Shown here: positions 56,493-64,000 of the stretch, piece by piece
How positions within the stretch are numbered: position 1 is the stretch's first letter
How the letters are laid out: every line of letters starts with the position of its first letter
From: Metabacillus litoralis
Lineage (GTDB): Bacteria > Bacillota > Bacilli > Bacillales > Bacillaceae
Assembly: GCF_003667825.1 (NCBI RefSeq)
Contig: NZ_CP033043.1
Coordinates: 2,399,501-2,463,500 of the forward strand
Reading direction: 5' to 3'
Length of the DNA stretch: 64,000 bases
Notes under the pieces: model-generated
What the model was told of the DNA's origin: nothing
The model's input: only the letters and a program-made list of their open reading frames with translations
The model's database searches: none
Position numbers and translations under genes: made by a program

Positions 56493-57596
56493 GTGATTAA
56501 AAAATTTATTGAAGATCTTTATTATGAATCTTCTCTCCCACTCAATTATAGTAATAAGGAATATAAAGAACTAAAAGCAGATATAATCCATTTCAATCTA
56601 GAACCCACATTTCTTTCAATGTTAAAACATAATAATATAATAGATACGATACCAATAAATCTCAAAGACATGCTGCTTAAAAAGTACAATCAACAGTTCA
56701 TCCAAAATTTACTCATTAAGAACCAAACCCAAATGATACTGTCCGCATTTGAAGAAAACAATATTTTTGTGATCCCACTTAAAGGTCCTTTCTTCTCTGA
56801 AAAATACTTTAATGACTTTGCTGCAAGATCATCATCAGATATTGATATCCTTATTAAGGAAGATCAAATTGATGAAACGATAGCGTGTATAAAAAAACTG
56901 GGATTCATTGTTGAGGAAAATAATGATGAAGAGCATTTCCATCGTACATTCAGTAAAACACTTCCAGGATCAACTATTCCACTGTTAATAGAAATTCATT
57001 GGAATATAGTAAGAGAAAACACCTCGGCCCTATCTATTGATGAGTTATGGAACCAGTCTATACCAATAGAAAATTATCAATTTGTATTAGAACTATCTAC
57101 AATTCATGCATTTTACTTCATCATTTTACATGCTTGGCGTCATAACTTAGACTCACTAAAGCATTTTCTAGACATCATTCAAATGATTAAAATTCATGGT
57201 AATGATTTAAATTACGAATCACTTTTTAAAATAGCCAAAAAACATAAAACACTCAAACGAGTTATACGAACACTATCAATCGTATATCAGCAGTTCCCCT
57301 TTCTAAATAATATATTGAAGCTGCCAATTACAAAACAATATGGATCATTATGGCAATACGAATGGATTCGGGAAGGGAAAATAGATAAAAAGAAGATATA
57401 TTTAGATTTTATAGACTATCAGTTTAGAAGTTATGATACCTTTTCACATCGACTCATTGCGTTGCTTGAGTGGCTTTTTCCTTCTAAATTTGGATTGGAA
57501 GGAGAACTGAAGGGTAATAAAATGAGTTATTTGAGATTATTTAAACAAAGAGGGAAAGGAATACTTTCGTCTATATCAATAAAAAGTAAAATTTAA
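56493..57596 (+). CDS. Nucleotidyltransferase family protein (NTP_transf_5)
   Basis: 367 residues from a GTG start with AGAAGGAGG upstream. Nucleotidyltransferase core ARSSSDIDILI (Asp116 and Asp118) preceded by IPLKGPF, then EIHWNIV and a helical C-terminal half. In pseudomycoidin a relative modifies the phosphorylated lasso peptide by adding hexoses. Here it could do the same on the unknown product. Last gene of the plus-strand operon. Confidence 0.85.
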   Translation: MIKKFIEDLYYESSLPLNYSNKEYKELKADIIHFNLEPTFLSMLKHNNIIDTIPINLKDMLLKKYNQQFIQNLLIKNQTQMILSAFEENNIFVIPLKGPFFSEKYFNDFAARSSSDIDILIKEDQIDETIACIKKLGFIVEENNDEEHFHRTFSKTLPGSTIPLLIEIHWNIVRENTSALSIDELWNQSIPIENYQFVLELSTIHAFYFIILHAWRHNLDSLKHFLDIIQMIKIHGNDLNYESLFKIAKKHKTLKRVIRTLSIVYQQFPFLNNILKLPITKQYGSLWQYEWIREGKIDKKKIYLDFIDYQFRSYDTFSHRLIALLEWLFPSKFGLEGELKGNKMSYLRLFKQRGKGILSSISIKSKI

Positions 57597-57643
57597 AGGA
57601 AAGGATTAAACATGATAGTCATGTTGACCTTTCCTTTTTATGT
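57594..57643 (+). terminator. Terminator of the plus-strand RiPP operon
   Basis: AAAGGAAAGG and CCTTTCCTTT with an inner stem AACATGA/TCATGTT, followed by TTTTT, right behind the nucleotidyltransferase. Confidence 0.88.
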
Positions 57644-57688
57644 AATTTTGTCTGACCTACATATAATATCCTAAAATAATTCGATTTT

Positions 57689-57898
57689 CTAAATTTTATA
57701 AGAAACCTTGGACCTTGACATTTCTTTAAAATCATAGTGCATTTGATTGTTATTAAAAAAGGATAATTCTGGTTTATTACTTGCAATAATTGCTTTCATT
57801 TTGGTTAAGTCAGAATTACAAGTTGGACACAACCATTCCCCTATTTTACAACTGCTGTAAGACGAGCGATAACATCGATTACAATGTTTTTTATACAT
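57689..57898 (-). CDS. Small zinc-ribbon protein
   Basis: 69 residues, with AGGAG 8 bases before the ATG. CNRC near the N-terminus and CPTC about 17 residues later form a probable zinc ribbon, with two further Cys-containing positions between; the rest is polar. I do not know the family. It lies alone between the two RiPP arms. Confidence 0.6.
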   Translation of the reverse strand: MYKKHCNRCYRSSYSSCKIGEWLCPTCNSDLTKMKAIIASNKPELSFFNNNQMHYDFKEMSRSKVSYKI

Positions 57899-58017
57899 AT
57901 CGAGGTCTCCTATTTAAATTAATTTTAGTTCTCAATAAAGAACAACTCAACAGAACAATAAATATAAATCCTCAATTCCAACTCATACAATTCTTATTAG
58001 AAAACACATATTTACAC

Positions 58018-58317
58018 TTAATAAATGGAATTAATTATCCAATAAACATGTATAAACATCACGAAGGTATATAGAGTAACTCCTACAATAGAGATTGACT
58101 TCATTACTTTATGGTTAGGTATTTTCTGATAATAGCAAAGTGTACACAACATTATTGATAAAAGCGACTTAACAATCAGAAAATAAATCGGTTCTGCTTC
58201 ATAAAGTATTCTCATTAAAGCATTAGCCTCTTCAATAAGATTTAGTTTGAGTCCAATATACGTGAGTAATCCGTCTACTAAATTGAGCAATGCTAAAAAG
58301 TAGCAAATACGTTTCAC
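58018..58317 (-). CDS. Small membrane protein, DUF5658-like
   Basis: 99 residues from a GTG start at 58317 (GAGGAG 9 bases upstream); the frame is open to 58374 but has no ribosome site there. Three hydrophobic helices. The LNLVDGLLTYIGLKLNLIEEANALM segment is the pattern of DUF5658 proteins. Function unknown. Confidence 0.65.
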   Translation of the reverse strand: MKRICYFLALLNLVDGLLTYIGLKLNLIEEANALMRILYEAEPIYFLIVKSLLSIMLCTLCYYQKIPNHKVMKSISIVGVTLYTFVMFIHVYWIINSIY

Positions 58318-58432
58318 AAACTTATCTCCTCTATTTTTTAAATGACTTCTATTTCGGACTACCGTAACACACAACTAAGAAATGTGCCCTTCTTTCATCC
58401 TTATTTTTTTTGGTAATCCTTGCCTTTTTGAC

Positions 58433-59392
58433 TCATTCTCTTTTTAGTGTCAAAACATTTATTTCTGGTGTATTCAAAAATCGAAAGCTTAATAACGGAA
58501 TCGTATTACTACTTCCTAACCCTGCACTTACATATTGTTTTGTATCTCTATATTCCCATAACCCTTTCACTCGGTTCTGTGGGGGAAATAAACCATTTCT
58601 TTCATACCATGCTTCCGGAACAAATAAGGCTCCTACAAACGGGAGTCGTATTTGACCTCCATGATAATGACCTGCCATGATAAGATCGTAATTTCTAAAA
58701 ATTTGTGCTGGATTTTCCATTATTTGATCAATTCTAGCATCTACTACTGGATAGTGACTTAATGCAATTAGCACGTTTGAGTTATTTTCATTTTTTAGTG
58801 AATCCATTTCAGTTAATAAATGCTTAATATCTTTAACACTTGTTGTAGGCTCACCATAATTAGGAATTTCTGACTTAGAGGTTGGGGTTAAAATTGAAAA
58901 CTCAAAGTTTACAAATTCAACAGAAGCTCCATCTTTATTAATCATGTAAATTGAATTTAATAGCTTTACTCCTCTTTGCTCAAGTCCTAATATAAAAGGA
59001 TTTTTTGACATAGATCCATTTACATTGACATATGGGTCTGTGTTACCTGGAACAAATAAGACATGTTCTTTATTATAAATGCCATCTAAAATTTTATATG
59101 TAGCTGAGTAGTTGGTACTTTCCTGATCTTTAAGATAATCACCTGTTAATGCCAAAATATCGTAATTAATTGAGTTTATCTTTTTAATTAAGTTTTCTTG
59201 ATTTTGACCAAATTCTTTTTCATGTAAATCTGAGATTTGTAAGATCTTGAAACCTTCAAGTTCATTTGGTAAGTCTTCAACTAGGATATCTTCTTCTAAA
59301 ATAGCCACTCTATTGTTATCCCATATTGTATAGATGACCATGATGATTAGAAAAGTTAAAATAAGGATGAAGAGTTTTTTAAACTTAATCAT
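58433..59392 (-). CDS. Membrane-anchored metallophosphoesterase
   Basis: 319 residues, GGAGAGG before the ATG. One N-terminal membrane helix (6-24), then a calcineurin-like fold with metal motifs SDLHE, LTGDYLKD, GNTDP (a variant of GNHD), ALSHYP and GHYHGGQI. Related to B. subtilis YkuE, which acts outside the cytoplasmic membrane. Substrate unknown; possibly dephosphorylates a product of the nearby kinases, which is speculation. Confidence 0.88.
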   Translation of the reverse strand: MIKFKKLFILILTFLIIMVIYTIWDNNRVAILEEDILVEDLPNELEGFKILQISDLHEKEFGQNQENLIKKINSINYDILALTGDYLKDQESTNYSATYKILDGIYNKEHVLFVPGNTDPYVNVNGSMSKNPFILGLEQRGVKLLNSIYMINKDGASVEFVNFEFSILTPTSKSEIPNYGEPTTSVKDIKHLLTEMDSLKNENNSNVLIALSHYPVVDARIDQIMENPAQIFRNYDLIMAGHYHGGQIRLPFVGALFVPEAWYERNGLFPPQNRVKGLWEYRDTKQYVSAGLGSSNTIPLLSFRFLNTPEINVLTLKRE

Positions 59393-59594
59393 TGCTACCT
59401 CTCCAATTTTTATATCGAGATAAAATATAGGTAAGCTATCATGGTTTGTGAGTGATTTTATACTGATATCACTTGATTTTTATGTAACCAAGTTTTCTTC
59501 CTATATACTTGTAGTTGCCTAAACTCCCAAGAAGAGTAGAACGAACAATGTCTCATTCAACATCGACTGTCAAATAAGTTCAGTTCCATACTTC

Positions 59595-60764
59595 CTAGGA
59601 TATTACATGCTTTCTTTTTTTCCTCCAAAACACAATAAAAGGCCTTAGAGGAAAATATAAAAAGTGAAATAGTTTTGGTAAAGGAAATACTTCTGCATCT
59701 TCTGCAAAAGGATGAACAATACTTAAAATATACATGAGCTTTTGTCTTTTCGTCATGAGAGAAAATAAGTGATGAGAGTGATAGCTAAACACTTCTTTAG
59801 GAACTGGATCTGTATGAAGATTAACCATCCTCTCCAAGTAAAATATCGCATCTTGTGCAAGTGCTTTGGCACGTTTGTTTTTTATTAATGCTTTCATTGG
59901 TTCTTTGATTTTTGTATTGAAAAGCTTACTTGATAATATAAGAGCCTGTGCACCAGCATTATAAGATTGATATTTACGGAGTAACTTGTTCACCTCAATC
60001 CAATCAACCGATTGTTCCGCCAATCTATGAATGTCAAATAACCAACGAATTCGTGACCAGCCATGTCTTGCCCCATGTACAACTAGAAATACAAATAAGT
60101 CTTCTTTTCCCAGCATATAAACTGGATAGCTTGTTAACTTACTCTTTACTCTCCTACTCCACAATTCTTGAAACTTTGGTTCTACCCCAGGACCTGGATG
60201 TAACCTCCAATGAATTTCTATCTTTAACTTTTTCTGTGGATGAAAAAAAGTAACATGATGATGTCTCCATTTCCAGTCATTTAAAACTGACTTAAAGTAA
60301 TCATCTTTTACATAGCCAATATTAACTAGGATTTCTTCTGCTCTAGTAAGATGCTCAATTGGTATTATGAAATCAAGGTCACTCGATGTTCTAAATGAAA
60401 CATCACCATATAACTCATGAGCAATTATTGGACCTTTAAGGAAGATAAGTGGCATTTTAGCCTCGGTAAAAAAACGGCTTATGTTCTCCATTTCTGCTGT
60501 TAAAAACAGCATTTTAAATGTGTTTTGTTTGTATAGATATGATAGTTGCTCAATGATTTGTTTTGGAATTACTCCTCCATCGTATTTTTTAAAGAGTGGA
60601 TATACTAGAGGAAATACTCTGTGGTGAATAACTTGTTGAATAAAAAGATCCCAATCTATATCAGAATACAGCTCATCATTAACATTACTTGTTCTCAGCA
60701 ACTTAAGAATAACTTTTAATTCTTGTGGGACATTTGCTAAATCCAATTTTTGATTGTCATTCAT
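59595..60764 (-). CDS. Nucleotidyltransferase family protein, minus-strand cluster
   Basis: 389 residues, AAGGAGGGG before the ATG. Same family as the plus-strand protein: IFLKGPIIAHELYGD then FRTSSDLDFIIP with Asp129 and Asp131, and KIEIHWRLHPGPG. Ends the minus-strand operon. Likely tailoring enzyme for a lasso-type peptide. Confidence 0.87.
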   Translation of the reverse strand: MNDNQKLDLANVPQELKVILKLLRTSNVNDELYSDIDWDLFIQQVIHHRVFPLVYPLFKKYDGGVIPKQIIEQLSYLYKQNTFKMLFLTAEMENISRFFTEAKMPLIFLKGPIIAHELYGDVSFRTSSDLDFIIPIEHLTRAEEILVNIGYVKDDYFKSVLNDWKWRHHHVTFFHPQKKLKIEIHWRLHPGPGVEPKFQELWSRRVKSKLTSYPVYMLGKEDLFVFLVVHGARHGWSRIRWLFDIHRLAEQSVDWIEVNKLLRKYQSYNAGAQALILSSKLFNTKIKEPMKALIKNKRAKALAQDAIFYLERMVNLHTDPVPKEVFSYHSHHLFSLMTKRQKLMYILSIVHPFAEDAEVFPLPKLFHFLYFPLRPFIVFWRKKRKHVIS

Positions 60765-60835
60765 ATTATTTCCCCTCCTTCTTTTAGCAAATCCCCCTAT
60801 TATTTCTCATTTCATAAGTGTTTTATATCCTAAAA

Positions 60836-61129
60836 TTATGACTCTAATATTAACAAACCATCATCATTTAATAGATTGATAAATTCCATTACCTGCTCCT
60901 CACATTCTGACCGTTCAACATCATATTCTAGAAGTAATCTATCTATTATTTTTGAAATGGAAATTGGTTCTTTCATTAAATCCCATATAACTCCACCAGT
61001 CCCACCTAGATTATAATATTTACCATTTTCTAAATTTAACATTACCTTTTCTCCATCCATATCACTTTCAATATTTCCTTCTCTCTGTTGAGCAATATGA
61101 CTTATTAAAATTTTCTGAGTTTTAATCAT
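60836..61129 (-). CDS. PqqD family lasso B1 protein
   Basis: 97 residues with GGGAGGAAG before the ATG. Winged-helix RRE pattern GEKVMLNLENGKYYNLGGTGGVIWDLM and C-terminal VMEFINLLNDDGLL, closer to the lasso B1 type than the plus-strand PqqD-like protein. Would bind the leader and present it to the B2 protease. Confidence 0.9.
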   Translation of the reverse strand: MIKTQKILISHIAQQREGNIESDMDGEKVMLNLENGKYYNLGGTGGVIWDLMKEPISISKIIDRLLLEYDVERSECEEQVMEFINLLNDDGLLILES

Positions 61130-61288
61130 AAATAACTTCCTCCCTTTTAGATGTTGTAATTTTTGTTCTTTTTAAAATAATTTGACTATTTTGTCTATCT
61201 GTTCAACATGGCTCTCATTTTTTGTCGAAATTAAAAGTACATGAAATAGTTATAAAAGTAATACATTCAGTAGTTATAACATGTTAAT

Positions 61289-63100
61289 TTAATTTGCAAT
61301 TTTTAGTTGATTTCCTAATAACTCACTGAATAATCCCTTTTCATCATTAGCGAGATCATCATATCCCCCAGATTGAACAATCTTACCATTCTCTATTACA
61401 AGAATTTGGTCTGCATTTCTAATGGTTGATAGTCTATGGGCAATAACAATAACCGTCATACTACCTTTTAACTGTTCGATTGCATGTTTGATTTTCATTT
61501 CATTTACTGAATCTAAAGCACTTGTTGCTTCATCTAGTATTAATATAGAAGGTTTCTTTAAGATTGCACGTGCTAAAACAATTCGTTGTCTTTCTCCACC
61601 AGATAACTTAATTCCTCGGTCCCCAATTAATGTATCGAGTCCGTTAGGTAAGTTCCTCACAAATTCAGCAGCTGAAGAAAAATCCATTGCTTCCCATAAT
61701 TCTTCTTCGCTAGAATCTGGTTTTATCATTAATAAATTATCACGTATAGTTCCATGGAATAGAAAAGGATCTTGAGGCACGTAACTTATCGAGTTTCTCA
61801 GTGATAACAAGTCACTATTTGAGAGTTTTTTATTATCAATTAATATGGTGCCAGATTCAGGTTTTAGAAAACCCATTAATATATCAATAAGTGTACTTTT
61901 CCCTGCACCTGATTTGCCAACAATAGCTGTCATTTGGTTTACTCTGATTTTCAAATTAATTTCCTCGAGTATATACTTAGTAGATTCATCGTTATAGCGA
62001 AAAAAAACGTTTGAACACTCCAATGAATCATTAATATTAATTTTATCAATTCTTTTCTCCTTGATGCTTACAAGACCACCTAAGTCCTGAGATTTATTGC
62101 TAGATTCTTGAAGCTCCATAATTTTCTCAACAGCAGGCATGGCAGATGATATGTTTTCTAAATTTGATTGTATACCTGTGAAACGAGGCCATAAACGAGT
62201 AAAAATCATAATAATCAATAACATTAATGCTCCATCACTCTGAAAAAAATTAAAAGATATATAAATAAATAAAGCAATCATCATAGTGGAAAATAGCTTA
62301 TAAGTCAGTTTTGAATTACTGCGAACTTTTGCGCTTTCATATCTTTCATTTGCAACAAGATCAGACCAAGTGGATAACCATCTATATTGTGAAGCCTCTA
62401 ATAAGTTACTTTTAATATCTTTAACACCATTAAAATGATCTGAAATTCCTGCTAAATATCTTTGAGATAATTCATTCATTACCTTCCCTAATTCCCTGGA
62501 CCTTCTAAAAAAACTTTTAGATAAGAAGGTTATAATCAATCCACAACATAAAACAAAAAGTGTCATCTTAACAGAGACAAACAATGCAATTACAATTTGA
62601 ATTACTGTGAAAACAAGGGAGGCTAAAAATTGTAATAATAAAAATGTGCTGTTCGTTACTCTTCCAAGTTCAGAAGTAAGAGAATTGACTAAATCTGACT
62701 TTCTTCTTTTGGTGAAAAATTCCCAATCCGCCTTCAACAAAGAGCAATAAAGATCTAATCGAATATGATTTATAAAACCAGTATGAATTCTTATTTCTCT
62801 TAATCCTATATTTCTAGAAAGGAGGGCCTGACTTGATACCAAGATTACATAGAAAAATAAAATGATAAGTAAGGCTTGTTCTGTCGGGATATTTTCTAGA
62901 AAATTAAATACTTGAATACCTGGTATATCATTTATACTTATCTCGACAATCCCAATTGCACTTAATAATGGTATAAGCAATAAGATTCCAGCACTTTCTA
63001 AAAGCCCCATTAACATACTTCCAAATAGATTGATATATAGTATTTTCCCTGAATAGTTATGAAGTTTTCTTAAGAAAACTAATAATGGTGATAGTTTCAT
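61289..63100 (-). CDS. ABC exporter of the lasso-like cluster
   Basis: 603 residues from the ATG at 63100, which follows the B2 stop at once (TAAGATG) with GGTGG upstream. Six membrane helices then ATPase with Walker A GKSGAGKSTLID, signature LSGGERQRIVLARAIL, Walker B ILILDEATSALD, H-loop VIAHRLST. No peptidase domain. Type D exporter of lasso clusters. The 159-base gap after it holds no precursor gene. Confidence 0.92.
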   Translation of the reverse strand: MKLSPLLVFLRKLHNYSGKILYINLFGSMLMGLLESAGILLLIPLLSAIGIVEISINDIPGIQVFNFLENIPTEQALLIILFFYVILVSSQALLSRNIGLREIRIHTGFINHIRLDLYCSLLKADWEFFTKRRKSDLVNSLTSELGRVTNSTFLLLQFLASLVFTVIQIVIALFVSVKMTLFVLCCGLIITFLSKSFFRRSRELGKVMNELSQRYLAGISDHFNGVKDIKSNLLEASQYRWLSTWSDLVANERYESAKVRSNSKLTYKLFSTMMIALFIYISFNFFQSDGALMLLIIMIFTRLWPRFTGIQSNLENISSAMPAVEKIMELQESSNKSQDLGGLVSIKEKRIDKININDSLECSNVFFRYNDESTKYILEEINLKIRVNQMTAIVGKSGAGKSTLIDILMGFLKPESGTILIDNKKLSNSDLLSLRNSISYVPQDPFLFHGTIRDNLLMIKPDSSEEELWEAMDFSSAAEFVRNLPNGLDTLIGDRGIKLSGGERQRIVLARAILKKPSILILDEATSALDSVNEMKIKHAIEQLKGSMTVIVIAHRLSTIRNADQILVIENGKIVQSGGYDDLANDEKGLFSELLGNQLKIAN

Positions 63101-63101
63101 C

Positions 63102-63566
63102 TTATTTTCCACCCACAAGATTTGTCATTTTCGCAAATTTACCAGTGACCGTGAATCTATACATCTCCTCATAACCGGTCACATACATTGAACCACTCCT
63201 TAACCAAGCATGAGCAATCATTTTACCATTCTCATCTGTACCTGTTCCTAAATAAAGGGTACTATCTATGTTACGTCTTTCTAGCATCTTTAGTGCTGCA
63301 ATAGCCCTAACTAAGCATTTACTTTCCCAAAAGGTATACTTACTCATAACTTGAATTGAATGTCGAATATGTTTCAATTTACTATTATGACTTTCTGTAT
63401 CCTCTACTTTTGTTTCCTTCATATATACACCGAGAGAGAGCGCTAATTTTGAAAATGGGAGATACATTAGTTGAAACCGAGCCCACCCTAGATAAAGGAA
63501 GGCTTCTATTAATAAACCTATTGTCGTTAAGTCCAAACTCATAAGAACCTTAAATTTTCCTATCAT
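63102..63566 (-). CDS. Lasso peptide B2 protein, transglutaminase-like leader peptidase
   Basis: 154 residues from the ATG at 63566, AGGTGA just upstream. Cys84 in ESKCLVRAIAALKML and His119 in MIAHAWLRSG fit the Cys-His pair of the B2 papain-like fold; a short hydrophobic segment lies at 12-28. Cuts the leader before ring closure. Its presence marks this arm as lasso-type. Confidence 0.9.
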   Translation of the reverse strand: MIGKFKVLMSLDLTTIGLLIEAFLYLGWARFQLMYLPFSKLALSLGVYMKETKVEDTESHNSKLKHIRHSIQVMSKYTFWESKCLVRAIAALKMLERRNIDSTLYLGTGTDENGKMIAHAWLRSGSMYVTGYEEMYRFTVTGKFAKMTNLVGGK

Positions 63567-63571
63567 ATATT

Positions 63572-64000
63572 TCACCTATTTACTATTATTTCATTTTGAG
63601 TATTAGTATTGTTTCCTGAACTATTAATTTCTGTTAGTATCTTCTCAACAATCTGGAAAGCAGAGAATCCTGTTTCTGGCCTTTTAATTTGATAAAAAGG
63701 AAGACGCTCTGCTAATAAAGTGGATTTAATAAAATGCCATTTAGTTAAATTTAGTTTAGGAATAAGAAATTGGCGATATGTATGTGTAAAGAGTTTCTGC
63801 AGTAAATCAAGTCCATGTATAGGATGGATAGAAATTGAATCACCATTCGTTTTAACTAGTTCAAAAATTCCACCTAGAGGAAGCTGTGTTGTATGGAAAT
63901 TTTTTATTACCGGCTTACAAAATTTACTTTCCCTTCCATAAATCGGTCTCAGTTTTTCGTTACTAATACCAAAAGCGTCGAGGCTTTGCTGCCAAAGCTT
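63572..64000 (-). CDS. HPr-kinase-like protein, C-terminal part (5' end beyond window)
   Basis: 143 codons running off the right edge. The segment TTQLPLGGIFELVKTNGD, then HPIHGLDLLQKLFTHTYRQF and LAERLPFYQIKRPETGFSAF, is the C-terminal pattern of HprK-like proteins in lasso and capsule clusters (short leu-rich helix, then a final strand with RP). The P-loop lies outside the window. It is not the asparagine-synthetase-like cyclase, which must be further upstream if present. Stop at 63572, six bases before B2. Confidence 0.75.
   Translation of the reverse strand, partial: KLWQQSLDAFGISNEKLRPIYGRESKFCKPVIKNFHTTQLPLGGIFELVKTNGDSISIHPIHGLDLLQKLFTHTYRQFLIPKLNLTKWHFIKSTLLAERLPFYQIKRPETGFSAFQIVEKILTEINSSGNNTNTQNEIIVNR

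Noticed and set aside
61130..61288. Lasso precursor gene between exporter and PqqD genes
   Set aside because: Longest minus-strand frame is 11 codons; nothing precursor-like.
63572..64000. Lasso cyclase (asparagine synthetase-like) at the right edge
   Set aside because: Expected by gene order, but the translated end matches HPr-kinase-like C-termini and lacks any AsnB motif.

Overview
The window is chromosomal DNA of a spore-forming member of the Bacillaceae. It carries the classic Bacillus block spo0A-spoIVB-recN-ahrC-tlyA-dxs-ispA-xseB-xseA-folD-nusB-yqhY-accC-accB-spoIIIAH to AA-yqhV-efp-pepQ-aroQ-yqhR-yqhQ-yqhP-yqhO, followed by mntR, lipM, yqhL, the gcv operon, yqhH, yqhG, sinI and sinR. 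Order and protein sequence are close to B. subtilis, but several insertions show it is another genus or species, perhaps Metabacillus-like. I cannot name the species.

Layout. 1-23552 is almost entirely minus strand: the 3'-truncated spo0A, then sporulation, isoprenoid, DNA repair, one-carbon, fatty-acid and elongation-factor genes in operons closed by clear rho-independent hairpins. 24012-25380 holds yqhQ and yqhP on plus, convergent with the patatin gene yqhO. 26450-32075 is an oligopeptide or dipeptide ABC importer operon. mntR follows. 33337-37147 is nrdJ, the B12-dependent ribonucleotide reductase gene, split by a 1249-bp group I intron that carries a Vsr-like homing endonuclease; two NrdR-type boxes lie at its promoter. 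lipM, yqhL and a group of membrane or soluble accessory genes occupy 37524-44491. The glycine cleavage operon gcvT-gcvPA-gcvPB (44539-48480) is preceded by a tandem glycine riboswitch.

48998-52621 holds yqhH, yqhG, then sinI and sinR, the biofilm switch. The leader of sinI contains a good match to a class I cyclic-di-GMP riboswitch, which would connect second-messenger level to the SinR antirepressor.

52700-64000 is accessory. Right after sinR, near where B. subtilis has tapA-sipW-tasA, lies a plus-strand operon for a RiPP-like product: a 69-residue Gly/Asn/Pro-rich precursor, an HPr-kinase-like protein, a PqqD-like protein, a SipW-type S26 peptidase, an ABC exporter and a nucleotidyltransferase. 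Its promoter region has a perfect Spo0A box and two SinR-like operator sequences. Facing it is a minus-strand operon (HPr-kinase-like C-terminus, B2 transglutaminase-like protease, ABC exporter, PqqD/B1, nucleotidyltransferase) that looks like part of a lasso-peptide cluster whose cyclase and precursor would lie beyond 64000. Between the arms are a metallophosphoesterase, a DUF5658-like protein and a small zinc-ribbon protein. The plus-strand operon with its unusual precursor is the best candidate here for an undescribed system.
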